Positions 7,695 to 15,736 of a stretch of 33,448 bases of DNA are shown here, piece after piece. Position numbers and translations under genes: made by a program. Where the stretch lies: NCBI GenBank assembly GCA_026392155.1, contig JAPLCP010000138.1:1-33448 (forward strand), read 5' to 3'. A model generated the notes under the pieces. It was not told the DNA's origin. It searched no databases and was given only the letters and a program-made list of their open reading frames with translations. Source of the DNA: Armatimonadota bacterium (lineage in GTDB: Bacteria > Armatimonadota > Armatimonadia > Armatimonadales > Armatimonadaceae). Position 1 is the first letter of the stretch. Every line of letters starts with the position of its first letter.

Positions 7695-9044
7695 CTAAAA
7701 GAGCTGCTGAACCTTGCCGGTGGAGTCGCCGAGGGTCTCGCCGGGGACGCCGAAGCGATCCAGCATGGTGATGAGCAAGTTCGTCATCGGGGTGCCATTT
7801 TTATACTTGATGTGCTGACCGCCCTTGAGCGTTCCACCCGCGCCGCCTGCGATGAGCAGTGGCAGGTCGTCGTGGTTGTGCCGGTCGCCGTCGCTGATCC
7901 CGCCGCCGTAGACCAGCATGGTGTTGTCGAGAAGCGTGCTCTTGCCCTCTTTGACACTCTGCATCTTCTGGAGGATATAGGCAAGCTGCTCCACATGGAA
8001 GCGGTTGATCTTCTTAAGACTCTCCAGCTTCTCCGGGTTGCGGCCATGGTGCGAGGTCTCGTGGTGACCGTCGTTGATGCCGATCTGCTTGTAGGCGCGA
8101 TTCGACCCCTCGTTGGCAAACATAAAGGTCGAGATGCGTGTGATGTCGGCTTGGAAGGCCAGCACCATCATGTCCCCAAGCAAGCGCACGTGGTCTGGAT
8201 AGTCGGGCATCCCGCCGGACATCCGGGCCTTGAGCGCCTCGCCGCTGACCCCCGTCTCCTTGCCCGCTTTCTCCAAGAACGACATGCGCCGCTCGATCTC
8301 GCGGATCCCCGTGAAGTACTCGTCCATCTTGTGGCGGTCGTGCGCCCCTAAACGTCCCTGGAGCGACTTGGCATCTTCCAGCACAAAATCTAAAATGCTC
8401 TTATTGTTGAGCTTGCGCTGCTCGCGTGCCTCGGCGCTCTCGTTCACATCTTCTCCACCAAAGAGCCGCTCAAAGACGAGGCGCGGGTCGGTTTCTTTTG
8501 AGACGGGGGAGTTCTCGGTGCGCCAGGAGATCGTGTTGGAGTAGGCGCAGGAGTAGCCGGAGTCGCAGTCGCCTGCCAGCCCGCCGCGCTCACAGCCGAT
8601 CTCCAGGCTGGGGAAGCGAGTGAGAGAGCCACGCTTGGCTGCCGCAAGCTGATCCGCCGAGAGCCCCACTTTGATATTGGCACCACTGGTTTTCACCGGC
8701 TTGCAGCCTGTCAGCCACGCCGCCGCCGAGCGCGCATGGTCGCCGCCGCCATCACCGTGCGCAAAGGCCCAGTTCTGGGTGAGGCCGGTGAGCACATTGA
8801 AGTGATCTTTTAGCCCTGCCAGAGGCTCCAGTGCGTGTGGCAGCGCTCCCAGAGCACCTTCGGTGGCGGGGGTCCAGTGCGCCATGTTGATACCGTTGGG
8901 CACGAACAGAAACGCCATTCGCAGAGGCGCTTCGCCCTCGCTCTTTCCCGTCTGGGCAAAGGCAATCGCTTCCAAGTAAGGCAGAGCGAGTGCCACGCCC
9001 GCTCCTCGCAAGAGCGTCCGTCGTGTCATGTTTGCATTTTTCAT
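7695..9044 (-). CDS. DUF1552-family secreted protein (Tat signal)
   Basis: 449 residues from the ATG at 9044 (MKNANMTRRTLLRG); an upstream TTG at 9056 is less likely. The start is a twin-arginine signal (TRRTLLRGAGVALALP), so the protein is exported folded. The body matches the DUF1552 family: FLFVPNGINMAHWTP, ARSAAAWLTGCKP, DYPDHVRLLGDMMVLAFQAD, HHETSHHG and a C-terminal LLDNTMLVYGGGISDGDRHN with HDDLPLLIAGGA. Such proteins resemble the alkaline-phosphatase-like DUF1501 group and are almost always paired with DUF1592/DUF1588-type cytochrome-like proteins, as here (60 bp downstream of that gene). The biochemical role is not established. A TATAAT at 9056-9061 could give it an internal promoter. 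Confidence 0.85.
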   Translation of the reverse strand: MKNANMTRRTLLRGAGVALALPYLEAIAFAQTGKSEGEAPLRMAFLFVPNGINMAHWTPATEGALGALPHALEPLAGLKDHFNVLTGLTQNWAFAHGDGGGDHARSAAAWLTGCKPVKTSGANIKVGLSADQLAAAKRGSLTRFPSLEIGCERGGLAGDCDSGYSCAYSNTISWRTENSPVSKETDPRLVFERLFGGEDVNESAEAREQRKLNNKSILDFVLEDAKSLQGRLGAHDRHKMDEYFTGIREIERRMSFLEKAGKETGVSGEALKARMSGGMPDYPDHVRLLGDMMVLAFQADITRISTFMFANEGSNRAYKQIGINDGHHETSHHGRNPEKLESLKKINRFHVEQLAYILQKMQSVKEGKSTLLDNTMLVYGGGISDGDRHNHDDLPLLIAGGAGGTLKGGQHIKYKNGTPMTNLLITMLDRFGVPGETLGDSTGKVQQLF

Positions 9045-9104
9045 GGTGTTTTCCAATTATACTTGAAGTTGTATCCCCTTCGCTTGCCGGAGGGGGTCGC
9101 CGTC

Positions 9105-11549
9105 TCAGCGGCGGGGGGAGGTGGATTCATCCCCGCGCCGCTCGCGGAAGGGCTTGCTGGTGATCACTGCCTCCACCATCGCGGAGAACTTGTGGTTTTT
9201 TGCTGCGACGCTCTTTGCCATCGCGTCTAGGTTACATCTATCGGTGCGCTCGACACCACGCCCCAGAGCATAGGTGAGTAGGCGCTCAGTCATCGCCTTG
9301 GTGAACTGGCTTTTCTTGCCCAGTAGCACGCGCTTGAGCTCCTTGGGGCCGGTGAACTTATTGCCATCGGGGAGCGTGCCACTGACATCCATGGGCTTGC
9401 CCGCATCGTCGGTGCGCCACTTGCCAATCGCATCGTAGTTTTCCATCGCCAGCCCAATCGCATCCATCTGCGCATGACAGCTGGCACAAGCGGGGTTGCT
9501 CCGGTGAATTTCCAGGCGCTTTCGGAGATTTTCGGCCTCAATCGGCTTGCCGGGAGCGTCCAGAGCGGGGATATTAGGCGGCGGTGGTGGGGGCGGTGTT
9601 CCCAGAAGATTTTCCAGCACCCACTTGCCACGCTTTACCGGCGAGGTGCGCCCCGGATTGCTGGTCAGCGTCAGCACCGAAGCCATGGAAAGCACGCCGC
9701 CGCGCTGCGCTCCTTGAAGGGCTACTCGCCGGAACTCCTCTCCTTGAACTCCCGGCGTGCCGTAGTGCTTGGCCAGAGTCTCGTTGAGGTAGGTGTAGTC
9801 CGAGTCCAAAAACTCTAGGACACTGCGGTCTTCCTGGACGATACCCGAGAAGAAAAGCTCGGCTTCCGTGCGCATGGCGTTGCGGAGCGGGTCGTTGAAG
9901 CTGGGGAAACGCGCGGTGTCGGGCTGCACAACACTCACTTTACGCAGCTGGAGCCACTGCCCAGCGAAGTTCTCCGCAAGTGCACGGGAGCGTGGGTCTT
10001 TGAGCATGCGCTTTGCCTGGGCCAGTAGCACCCCCGGGCTTTGGAGCTTCTTCTGATCCGCCAGCCCCAGTAGCTCGTCATCGGGCAAAGACGACCACAA
10101 AAAGTACGAGAGGCGCGTGGCTAGCTCATGGTCGTTGAGCTGCCGCCGGTAGCTGGGGTCATCAGGCTTGGCATCGGGCTCGGGGCGGAACAAAAAGCTC
10201 GGCGAGACGAGAATTCCCTGGAGGGCAAGCTGAATCCCTTTTTCAAAAGACTGCTTTTGCGCCTTTGCCAGCCGCGAGAGCCCGATCAAGCGGGTGACTT
10301 CTGCCTCGGTCACAGGCCGACGGAACGCGCGGTGGGCCAGCGGAGCCAGCACGGCCTTGGCGGCACGGTTCCACTCGGCATCGCTGGTATCGTCGGGCGT
10401 GTCAATCACGATCTTGCGGTGGGAGAAAGGCAGCTCGCGCCGTGCGGTGCTATTGATCACCTCAGGCGATGCCTCGATACTAACAGACTCAATGTAGAAA
10501 TTGCGGTCACGACGGCCCTCAGGGAGCTTTTCGTCGTAGGCATCGTTGAGGAAAGCAACCCCGATTTTCTGCTTACCCGCCTGCTCAATCACTATCGGGG
10601 TTTTGTAGTCTTGCTGGTTGTTGGGGCCGGCAAAAACATCAAAGCCTCGGATGGCGGCTCCTTTGTGCTGAATCGCCATCTTCGCGGGCTCCGGCCCCAT
10701 TTTATCGGGTTTACCGTCCTTGCCCTTGGCGATCAGACGGGTATCTCTGCCAAACGTGGACGCGCCCGCTCGCACGATAATCGTGTAGGTGCCGGGAACT
10801 GGGAACGTGTGCTCGATCGTGGCCTCGCCGTTGGTGGCAAGCTGGTAGCCTTCTGCGGAGATACTGCCAGGGCCTTGGAGCAAACCCGCAGGAAACTTCT
10901 GGAGGCGCGGCTTGTCTTCGGCAGCGATAATGGCGGCTTGAGCGGTCTTGGCGGCGGCGCTCAGATACTTTTCCATCAGCAGCGGCGAGAGCGAGAGCAC
11001 GTCCCCGATATTGTCGAAGCCATAGCCCACATCATCGTTGGGGAAGTCATCCGCAGGGCGCACATTGACCCCGAGCAAGTCCCGGATCGTGTTGTTGTAC
11101 TCGGCGCGATTCAGGCGGCGCATGGTAACACGGCCAGGGTCGTTGATCTGGCAGTCCGCTTGTGAAAACAGGCTCTCCAGCGTGTTGCCCATGCGCTTGC
11201 GCTCCGCATCGGTGGGCTGGGGCATATCGGCGGGCGGCATTCGCTTCTCCAAAACCACCCCGCTCACCCGATCCCATGAGGTGCGGCTCTTGAGCACCGC
11301 CGCGAAGCTTTTTTCGCTGCTCAGATTGATCGCTCCGGAGCCATTGGGAGCCGTGTGGCAGCCCACACAGTATTTTTGGATCAGCGGCAAAACATCACGC
11401 TCAAAGTTCCCCGCAGGTTGGGTGGGTGCTACTTTTGTGCTGGCTGAGGCCGTTTTTTTCTGCGTGGTTTTTTTTTGGGGCAGAGCCGCCCCTGCCGTGA
11501 GAGCGGCAAGAGGTAGGCCAATAACGAGAAGGGTTGCGTATCGAAACAT
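9105..11549 (-). CDS. Planctomycete-type cytochrome protein (DUF1587/1592/1588/1585 domains)
   Basis: 814-residue exported protein. It has an N-terminal signal (residues 1-22), then a lysine/threonine-rich linker, then a haem-binding-type motif CVGCH (61-65) in the PSD1-like position. This is followed by RRLNRAEYNNTIRDLLGV (DUF1587), a jelly-roll-like region around 230-365 (ending in DRNFYIESVSI), DUF1595/1592 segments (RAFRRPVTEAEV, LATRLSYFLWSSLPDDELL), DUF1588 (RGGVLSMASVLTLTSNPGRT, then PVKRGKWVLENLLGTPPPPPP) and a second CASCH motif (688-692) before DUF1585. This architecture is typical of planctomycetes, verrucomicrobia, acidobacteria and armatimonads. It is thought to act in extracytoplasmic redox or polymer oxidation, but the substrate is unknown. 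The DUF1552 partner gene follows. Confidence 0.9.
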   Translation of the reverse strand: MFRYATLLVIGLPLAALTAGAALPQKKTTQKKTASASTKVAPTQPAGNFERDVLPLIQKYCVGCHTAPNGSGAINLSSEKSFAAVLKSRTSWDRVSGVVLEKRMPPADMPQPTDAERKRMGNTLESLFSQADCQINDPGRVTMRRLNRAEYNNTIRDLLGVNVRPADDFPNDDVGYGFDNIGDVLSLSPLLMEKYLSAAAKTAQAAIIAAEDKPRLQKFPAGLLQGPGSISAEGYQLATNGEATIEHTFPVPGTYTIIVRAGASTFGRDTRLIAKGKDGKPDKMGPEPAKMAIQHKGAAIRGFDVFAGPNNQQDYKTPIVIEQAGKQKIGVAFLNDAYDEKLPEGRRDRNFYIESVSIEASPEVINSTARRELPFSHRKIVIDTPDDTSDAEWNRAAKAVLAPLAHRAFRRPVTEAEVTRLIGLSRLAKAQKQSFEKGIQLALQGILVSPSFLFRPEPDAKPDDPSYRRQLNDHELATRLSYFLWSSLPDDELLGLADQKKLQSPGVLLAQAKRMLKDPRSRALAENFAGQWLQLRKVSVVQPDTARFPSFNDPLRNAMRTEAELFFSGIVQEDRSVLEFLDSDYTYLNETLAKHYGTPGVQGEEFRRVALQGAQRGGVLSMASVLTLTSNPGRTSPVKRGKWVLENLLGTPPPPPPPNIPALDAPGKPIEAENLRKRLEIHRSNPACASCHAQMDAIGLAMENYDAIGKWRTDDAGKPMDVSGTLPDGNKFTGPKELKRVLLGKKSQFTKAMTERLLTYALGRGVERTDRCNLDAMAKSVAAKNHKFSAMVEAVITSKPFRERRGDESTSPRR

Positions 11550-11623
11550 GGCTATCTTATAGATGGTTACCGAGAGAATCTGGTTCAGGTTCCTGGTTTA
11601 TTTTAGGTTTATTTTTTTTCCGC

Positions 11624-11629
11624 CATAAT
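11624..11629 (+). promoter_or_regulatory. -10 box (CATAAT) before acyltransferase gene
   Basis: CATAAT lies 7 nt upstream of the GTG start at 11637, the same geometry as the TANNNT boxes before other genes here. Its sequence context (ATAATAGAGA) is shared with the promoter before the PMT gene at 26567. It suggests a leaderless mRNA and supports the GTG start. Confidence 0.4.
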
Positions 11630-11636
11630 AGAGAGT

Positions 11637-12800
11637 GTGCAGGAAAAGAAAAAGCAGGAGCTACTCCCTAGCCGTCTGGAGGTGCTCGATGGCCTCCGTG
11701 GGCTTGCTATCGCCTTAGTGGTGTTCTTTCATCTCTGGCAGAAGTCCTGGTGGAACCCACTCGAGCGCTTTGAGACACTGGGCCAGCTCGTGCCACGCGG
11801 CTACCTAGGAGTCGAGCTGTTTTTCTTTTTGAGTGGCTTCTGTCTCTACTGGCCTCTTGCCCGTAGGGAGGCTCTGCCCTCTTGGCAAACCTATTTTTCG
11901 CGGCGGGCAGGGAAGATCCTGCCATCTTATTGGCTCTGTTTGCTCGTCGCCTGGTTTGCTCTGCCTGATCCGATAGCCCACGCCGACCCGCACCTGCATC
12001 TCTTGGCGCATCTGAGTTTTTTGCACCCGTTTCTCTTGGAGACCTACGGCTCGATTCATGGAGTATTCTGGTCACTGGGCGTCGAGGTGCAGTTCTATGT
12101 GGTCTTCCCACTGGTGGCGTGGCTCTTTCGCCGAAGCGCACTGATCGGGACACTGCTCTTGGTGGCGCTGGCCTGCCTCTACCGCCTCTGGGTGTTCCGT
12201 AGCTTTCAGCTGGAGACCGAAGGCTTGGCCTACACGGGACGGATGAACCAGCTCCCTGCGTTTCTGGATCTTTTCGGTGGGGGAATGGCGGCGGCGGTAC
12301 TGGTGGCGCGGGTACAGAAGCGTGTCAAGCCGCATTTGGCGTGGGGAATTGTCTTGCTACTGGGGCTCGTGGCGTGCTGGTGGGTCTTTCACTCGTTCCA
12401 GGGCCTGCCCAACGGCCGCAACGGGCAGATGAACCACCAAGCGGCAGTCCGCTTGCCCTTTGCCCTAGCACTTCTGATCACGACCGTAGCAGGCTCGCTG
12501 ACCCCGCTGAAGTGCCCGCTTCCGCTACGCTTTCTGGCGGCGATCTCCTACAACCTCTACCTCTGGCACACGCTGGTGGCAACACTCCTGCAAAGCGCGA
12601 TGGGAATTACCGAGCCCTGGAAGGTCACCGATGAGAGCTTGCGGGTGCGCTTCACGCTGGTGAGCTGGCTGGTGTCGCTGGCACTCTCCACACTGATCAC
12701 GTACGCCTTTGAGCTGCCGATCTTGCGACGAATGTCACGAAAGGCTAGGGGAGGAGAGTCTGCCAGTGGGGCCGAAGTACCTGCCCAAGTGACGGAATAA
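11637..12800 (+). CDS. Acyltransferase 3 family membrane protein
   Basis: 387-residue integral membrane O-acyltransferase of the OafA/Acyl_transf_3 family, which moves acyl groups onto surface sugars or other envelope molecules. Hallmarks are LEVLDGLRGLAIALVVFFHL at residues 13-32, with the catalytic-type histidine at the end, then GYLGVELFFFLSGFCLYWPL, followed by a YFSRRAGKILPSYW block, SLGVEVQFYVVFPLVAWLF and about ten membrane segments. The C-terminus is basic and cytoplasmic. The start is a GTG at 11637 (MQEKKKQELLPSRLEVLDG). The gene is divergent from the DUF1592 gene (87 bp, AT-rich gap) and overlaps the convergent CBS-DUF1385 gene by 56 bp at its 3' end. The acceptor is unknown; nearby hldD and the deacetylase hint at LPS or cell-wall glycans. 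Confidence 0.85.
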   Translation: MQEKKKQELLPSRLEVLDGLRGLAIALVVFFHLWQKSWWNPLERFETLGQLVPRGYLGVELFFFLSGFCLYWPLARREALPSWQTYFSRRAGKILPSYWLCLLVAWFALPDPIAHADPHLHLLAHLSFLHPFLLETYGSIHGVFWSLGVEVQFYVVFPLVAWLFRRSALIGTLLLVALACLYRLWVFRSFQLETEGLAYTGRMNQLPAFLDLFGGGMAAAVLVARVQKRVKPHLAWGIVLLLGLVACWWVFHSFQGLPNGRNGQMNHQAAVRLPFALALLITTVAGSLTPLKCPLPLRFLAAISYNLYLWHTLVATLLQSAMGITEPWKVTDESLRVRFTLVSWLVSLALSTLITYAFELPILRRMSRKARGGESASGAEVPAQVTE

Positions 12801-13935
12801 GAAGCCCAAGCAGAGCTAGAGTGCCCACGCCGAGCGCAAAGCCCAGGAGCATCTGCGGCATTCCGCTATTCCATAGGCGCTGTTGCAGCGTGGCAGGTTC
12901 AGGACGGGCCTCATGGCGCTCTAAGAGGGTCTTGGCCGCGCCAATCGCCTGCGTGAGCTGCGCCTCCGTGGCCGGGCGTGTCGTGAGATGCTCCTGGAGC
13001 CAGCCTCCAAACGAGCGCCAGAAAAATAGCGCCAAAATCCCCGAGAGAATATAGCCTGCCTCGCCCAGAAGTGGCCCCAGAACTCCTCCCAGACCCAGCA
13101 GAAACGAGCCCGCTAAGAGATTGGTGCCACAGCGCGGGTGCACACGCGGCATTCGTCTTACGGGATCCACCAGAAGCGGCACATGGCGCTCCAAGGCATG
13201 CACGACTTGGTGCTCCGCCGCATGAAAGCCTGCCAGGGGCGAGAGCCGAACCAGCCCGAGAAAGACCGCCAGTGTGATCACTGCCCTCAGCGCCAGCTCG
13301 ACCGTCTCACGCCACACCAGTGGGAGCGGCAGGGCGGGCAAGTGGGGCTCTAAGAGACTCAAGACAATAATCAGGGAGAGCTGGGTAAAGAAAAAGCAAA
13401 AGCCCGTGAGCACCAGGGCCGCGCCACTAACACCAGCCGAGACTGTGCCCGTGGAAAGATGCACCCCCACCGGAGTCGCCATCCCACCTAGAGGAGGCAG
13501 GGCCAAAGGACGAAGCAGCTCGCGCACCAGATCACCATGCCCGACCATCCCGTAGTAGAGCCCACTGCCTTCTGCAACCGGCAAGGCATCCACTCCCTCT
13601 TCCTCAAGGGCCGCTTGTAGCTCCGTCACGCTCAGGAGCGGAGAGAGGGCACCTGTCGGAACTAAGACCGTGCTCTCGACTTGGGCTTCAAGCCAGTGAC
13701 GGCGCTTAGGGCCAGTGGGGGCGCTGTGTAAGTAAGTGGCTAGGGACGCTTCGGTGACAAGCCCTATCAGAATCCCACCCGAGACCACCGGGACGCACCG
13801 GTAGGGAGAGACACGCACCCACTCTGCCGCTGCCCCGACCCGCTCGTAGGGAGAGATTCCAGGCAAGGGGCGAGCAAGCTCATGGACAAGAAGAGGATCG
13901 GGAGGTGAGGCGGGAGCAGTGGCAAAGGCAGACAT
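12745..13935 (-). CDS. CBS-domain protein fused to DUF1385 membrane domain
   Basis: 396 residues. The N-terminal 140 residues form a CBS pair (ISPYERVGAAAEWVRVSPYR, then VPVVSGGILIGLVTEASLA; second repeat ending VDALPVAEGSGLYYGMVGHG, then DLVREL), which usually senses adenine nucleotides. The rest is a DUF1385 membrane protein: GGMATPVGVHL (150-160), four to six membrane segments, FHAAEHQVVHALE (237-249) and RVHPRCGTN (264-272). The histidine-rich AEH and HPRCGTN motifs are the family signature and look like metal ligands. DUF1385 proteins normally start near the GG motif, so the CBS module is an added domain. The last 90 residues carry a helix and a final membrane segment. It is head-to-head with the deacetylase gene, sharing a very short promoter region. 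Confidence 0.8.
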   Translation of the reverse strand: MSAFATAPASPPDPLLVHELARPLPGISPYERVGAAAEWVRVSPYRCVPVVSGGILIGLVTEASLATYLHSAPTGPKRRHWLEAQVESTVLVPTGALSPLLSVTELQAALEEEGVDALPVAEGSGLYYGMVGHGDLVRELLRPLALPPLGGMATPVGVHLSTGTVSAGVSGAALVLTGFCFFFTQLSLIIVLSLLEPHLPALPLPLVWRETVELALRAVITLAVFLGLVRLSPLAGFHAAEHQVVHALERHVPLLVDPVRRMPRVHPRCGTNLLAGSFLLGLGGVLGPLLGEAGYILSGILALFFWRSFGGWLQEHLTTRPATEAQLTQAIGAAKTLLERHEARPEPATLQQRLWNSGMPQMLLGFALGVGTLALLGLLIPSLGQVLRPHWQTLLP

Positions 13936-13965
13936 GCTATGCTACACTTTACCACGCCTCCTCCC

Positions 13966-14736
13966 ATGCCCCACCAAGCTATCCTTATGCCCAAACAAGA
14001 CCCTCGTAGCTCGCCCGAGTACCGCCGTCTCGTCGCGCTTGCCGCCCGTGATGATGCCGAGCGCCAGAAGGGAATCCGTGTCACCAAGGTCGTGACGGGT
14101 GACCCAAGCCAGCGCCTTGCGGCTCTCACCTTCGATGACGGCCCCCACGGCTGGCGCACCCTAGATCTTCTGACGATTCTCAAGCGCCTCAACGTGAAGG
14201 CGACTTTCTTTGTGGTGGGGAAGATGGCCCTGCGCTACCCCGAGATCATTGAGCAGATGGTTCTAGATGGCCATGAGCTGGGTAACCACACCTACAACCA
14301 CTACCGCTTGCCTAGGATCCCCTTGAGCCAGGTACCAGAAGAGCTCAACCGCACCCGCGATGTCCTGACCGGGATTGTTGGTGCGCCCACGCGGCTCTTT
14401 CGGCCTCCCGGCGGCGAGTACAACGATGCGATTCAGAAGATCATTGCCCAGGAAGGCTACACCAACATGCTCTGGACCGACGATCCCGCGGACTATAAAC
14501 TAGGGCGCTCCAGCCAGAAGATTACCGAGCTGGTGATGCGCGATATCACGCCGGGGGGAATCATCCTGCTGCACAGTGGCCTCATTGCCACCATGAATGC
14601 GGTTCCCATCATGGTCAATCGCCTCCAGGCTCAGGGCTATCAGTTTGTCACCTGCTCGGAGTTAATCCAGCGCGGCAACGGCCTGCTCCATCTACAGAAT
14701 ATCCCCACCCGCATCAGCCGCACCGCCGCGACTTAG
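13966..14736 (+). CDS. Polysaccharide deacetylase (NodB/CE4 family)
   Basis: 256 residues from the ATG at 13966; in-frame ATGs at 13939 and 13987 are alternatives, and the 13939 start would leave only 3 bp to the divergent gene. It removes N-acetyl groups from chitin-like, peptidoglycan or exopolysaccharide amino sugars. CE4 motifs are all present: TFDDGP (55-60, catalytic aspartate pair), HTYNH (108-112, metal-binding histidines), RPPGGEYN (146-153), WTDDPADY and IILLHSG near residue 200. No signal peptide is evident from any of the candidate starts, which is unusual for an enzyme expected outside the cytoplasm. The 3' end overlaps the convergent hldD by 4 bp. Confidence 0.85.
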   Translation: MPHQAILMPKQDPRSSPEYRRLVALAARDDAERQKGIRVTKVVTGDPSQRLAALTFDDGPHGWRTLDLLTILKRLNVKATFFVVGKMALRYPEIIEQMVLDGHELGNHTYNHYRLPRIPLSQVPEELNRTRDVLTGIVGAPTRLFRPPGGEYNDAIQKIIAQEGYTNMLWTDDPADYKLGRSSQKITELVMRDITPGGIILLHSGLIATMNAVPIMVNRLQAQGYQFVTCSELIQRGNGLLHLQNIPTRISRTAAT

Positions 14737-15710
14737 AGATACGGTTGTGGAGTGGCGAGGTGGTTCTGGACATAGTCTGTGACCGCCTCTTCCAGTGAGC
14801 GAAATGGGACATCGCAGCCCGCGTGACGTAGTTTCTCAATGGTCGCTTGAGTGTGGTACTGGTAGTTTCCCTGAAGCCGCTCGGGCATCTCAATATACTC
14901 AATGCGTGGCTCACGCCCCATTGCCGCAAAGACCGCGTTTGCCAGCGCGTTCCAGGGGCGGGCATTCCCTGTGCCGATATTAAAGATCCCGTTCTCTTCG
15001 GGGTGCTGTAAAAACCAGAAGAGCACCTCCACACAGTCTTTCACATAGACAAAGTCTCGTGTCTGACCGCCATCGGTGTAGTCTGTGTGGTAGCTCTTGA
15101 AGAGCCGGATCACACCCTCGCTCTGCACTTGCTGAAACGCCTTGTGCACCACGGAGCGCATGTCGTCTTTGTGGTACTCATTGGGGCCAAAGACATTAAA
15201 GAACTTAATCCCCACGATCTCCTCGGTGAGGCGCGTGCGGAGCGCATGGAGATCAAAGAGATGCTTCGAGTAGCCGTAGCGCGTGATGGGCCTCAGCCGA
15301 GGAACCAGCGCGTCATCATCGGCGAAGCCTAGGTCACCATCGCCGTAGGTCTGGCCGCTGCTGGCATAGAGAAAACGCACCCCCCGCGCCGTTGCCCACT
15401 CCGCCAGGGTCTTGGTGTAGTGGAAGTTGTTCTCCATCAGGTAGTCCGCGTCGGCCTCCGTCGTCACCGAGCACGCCCCCAGATGCACCAGCGCATCGGG
15501 CTGGAAATCCAGCTCTCCGGCCTTGAGCTGCGCCAGAAAAGTGTCTTTGTGCAGGTAGTCTGTGTAGCGCAGTCCCAGCAGGTTGCGCCACTTCTCCGAC
15601 GTGTTCAAGTTGTCCACGATCAAAATATCGTCAATGCCTGCCTGATTGAGCCGCCAGACCATGGCGCTTCCAATAAAGCCTGCCCCGCCCGTTACAATAA
15701 CACGATTCAC
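14733..15710 (-). CDS. hldD: ADP-L-glycero-D-manno-heptose 6-epimerase
   Basis: Last enzyme of ADP-heptose synthesis. It inverts C6 of ADP-D-glycero-D-manno-heptose to make the precursor of the LPS inner core. The 325 residues match HldD/RfaD in length and order: NAD(P)-binding TGGAGFIG (7-14), IVDNLNTSEKWRNL, HLGACSVTTEADADYLMENN (77-96), LYASSGQTYG, catalytic YGYSK (Tyr145, Lys149), FFNVFGPNEYHKDDMRSVVH, RDFVYVKD and GIFNIGTGNARPWN. The start is a GTG at 15710, confirmed by homology from residue 1 and by a -10 box 7 nt upstream. It implies an LPS-type outer membrane. No other heptose genes are adjacent. Confidence 0.93.
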   Translation of the reverse strand: MNRVIVTGGAGFIGSAMVWRLNQAGIDDILIVDNLNTSEKWRNLLGLRYTDYLHKDTFLAQLKAGELDFQPDALVHLGACSVTTEADADYLMENNFHYTKTLAEWATARGVRFLYASSGQTYGDGDLGFADDDALVPRLRPITRYGYSKHLFDLHALRTRLTEEIVGIKFFNVFGPNEYHKDDMRSVVHKAFQQVQSEGVIRLFKSYHTDYTDGGQTRDFVYVKDCVEVLFWFLQHPEENGIFNIGTGNARPWNALANAVFAAMGREPRIEYIEMPERLQGNYQYHTQATIEKLRHAGCDVPFRSLEEAVTDYVQNHLATPQPYL

Positions 15711-15717
15711 AGTGCGT

Positions 15718-15723
15718 AGTTTA
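15718..15723 (-). promoter_or_regulatory. -10 box (TAAACT) for hldD
   Basis: TAAACT sits 7 nt upstream of the hldD GTG, inside the 26-bp gap after the MetE-like gene. This geometry suggests hldD has its own leaderless transcript rather than relying on the sulfur operon upstream. Confidence 0.45.
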
Positions 15724-15736
15724 CCATCTACTTGCG

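Noticed and set aside
10128-11165. 345-codon plus-strand open frame
   Set aside because: Antisense shadow of the DUF1592-type gene; long opposite frames are expected at this GC content.
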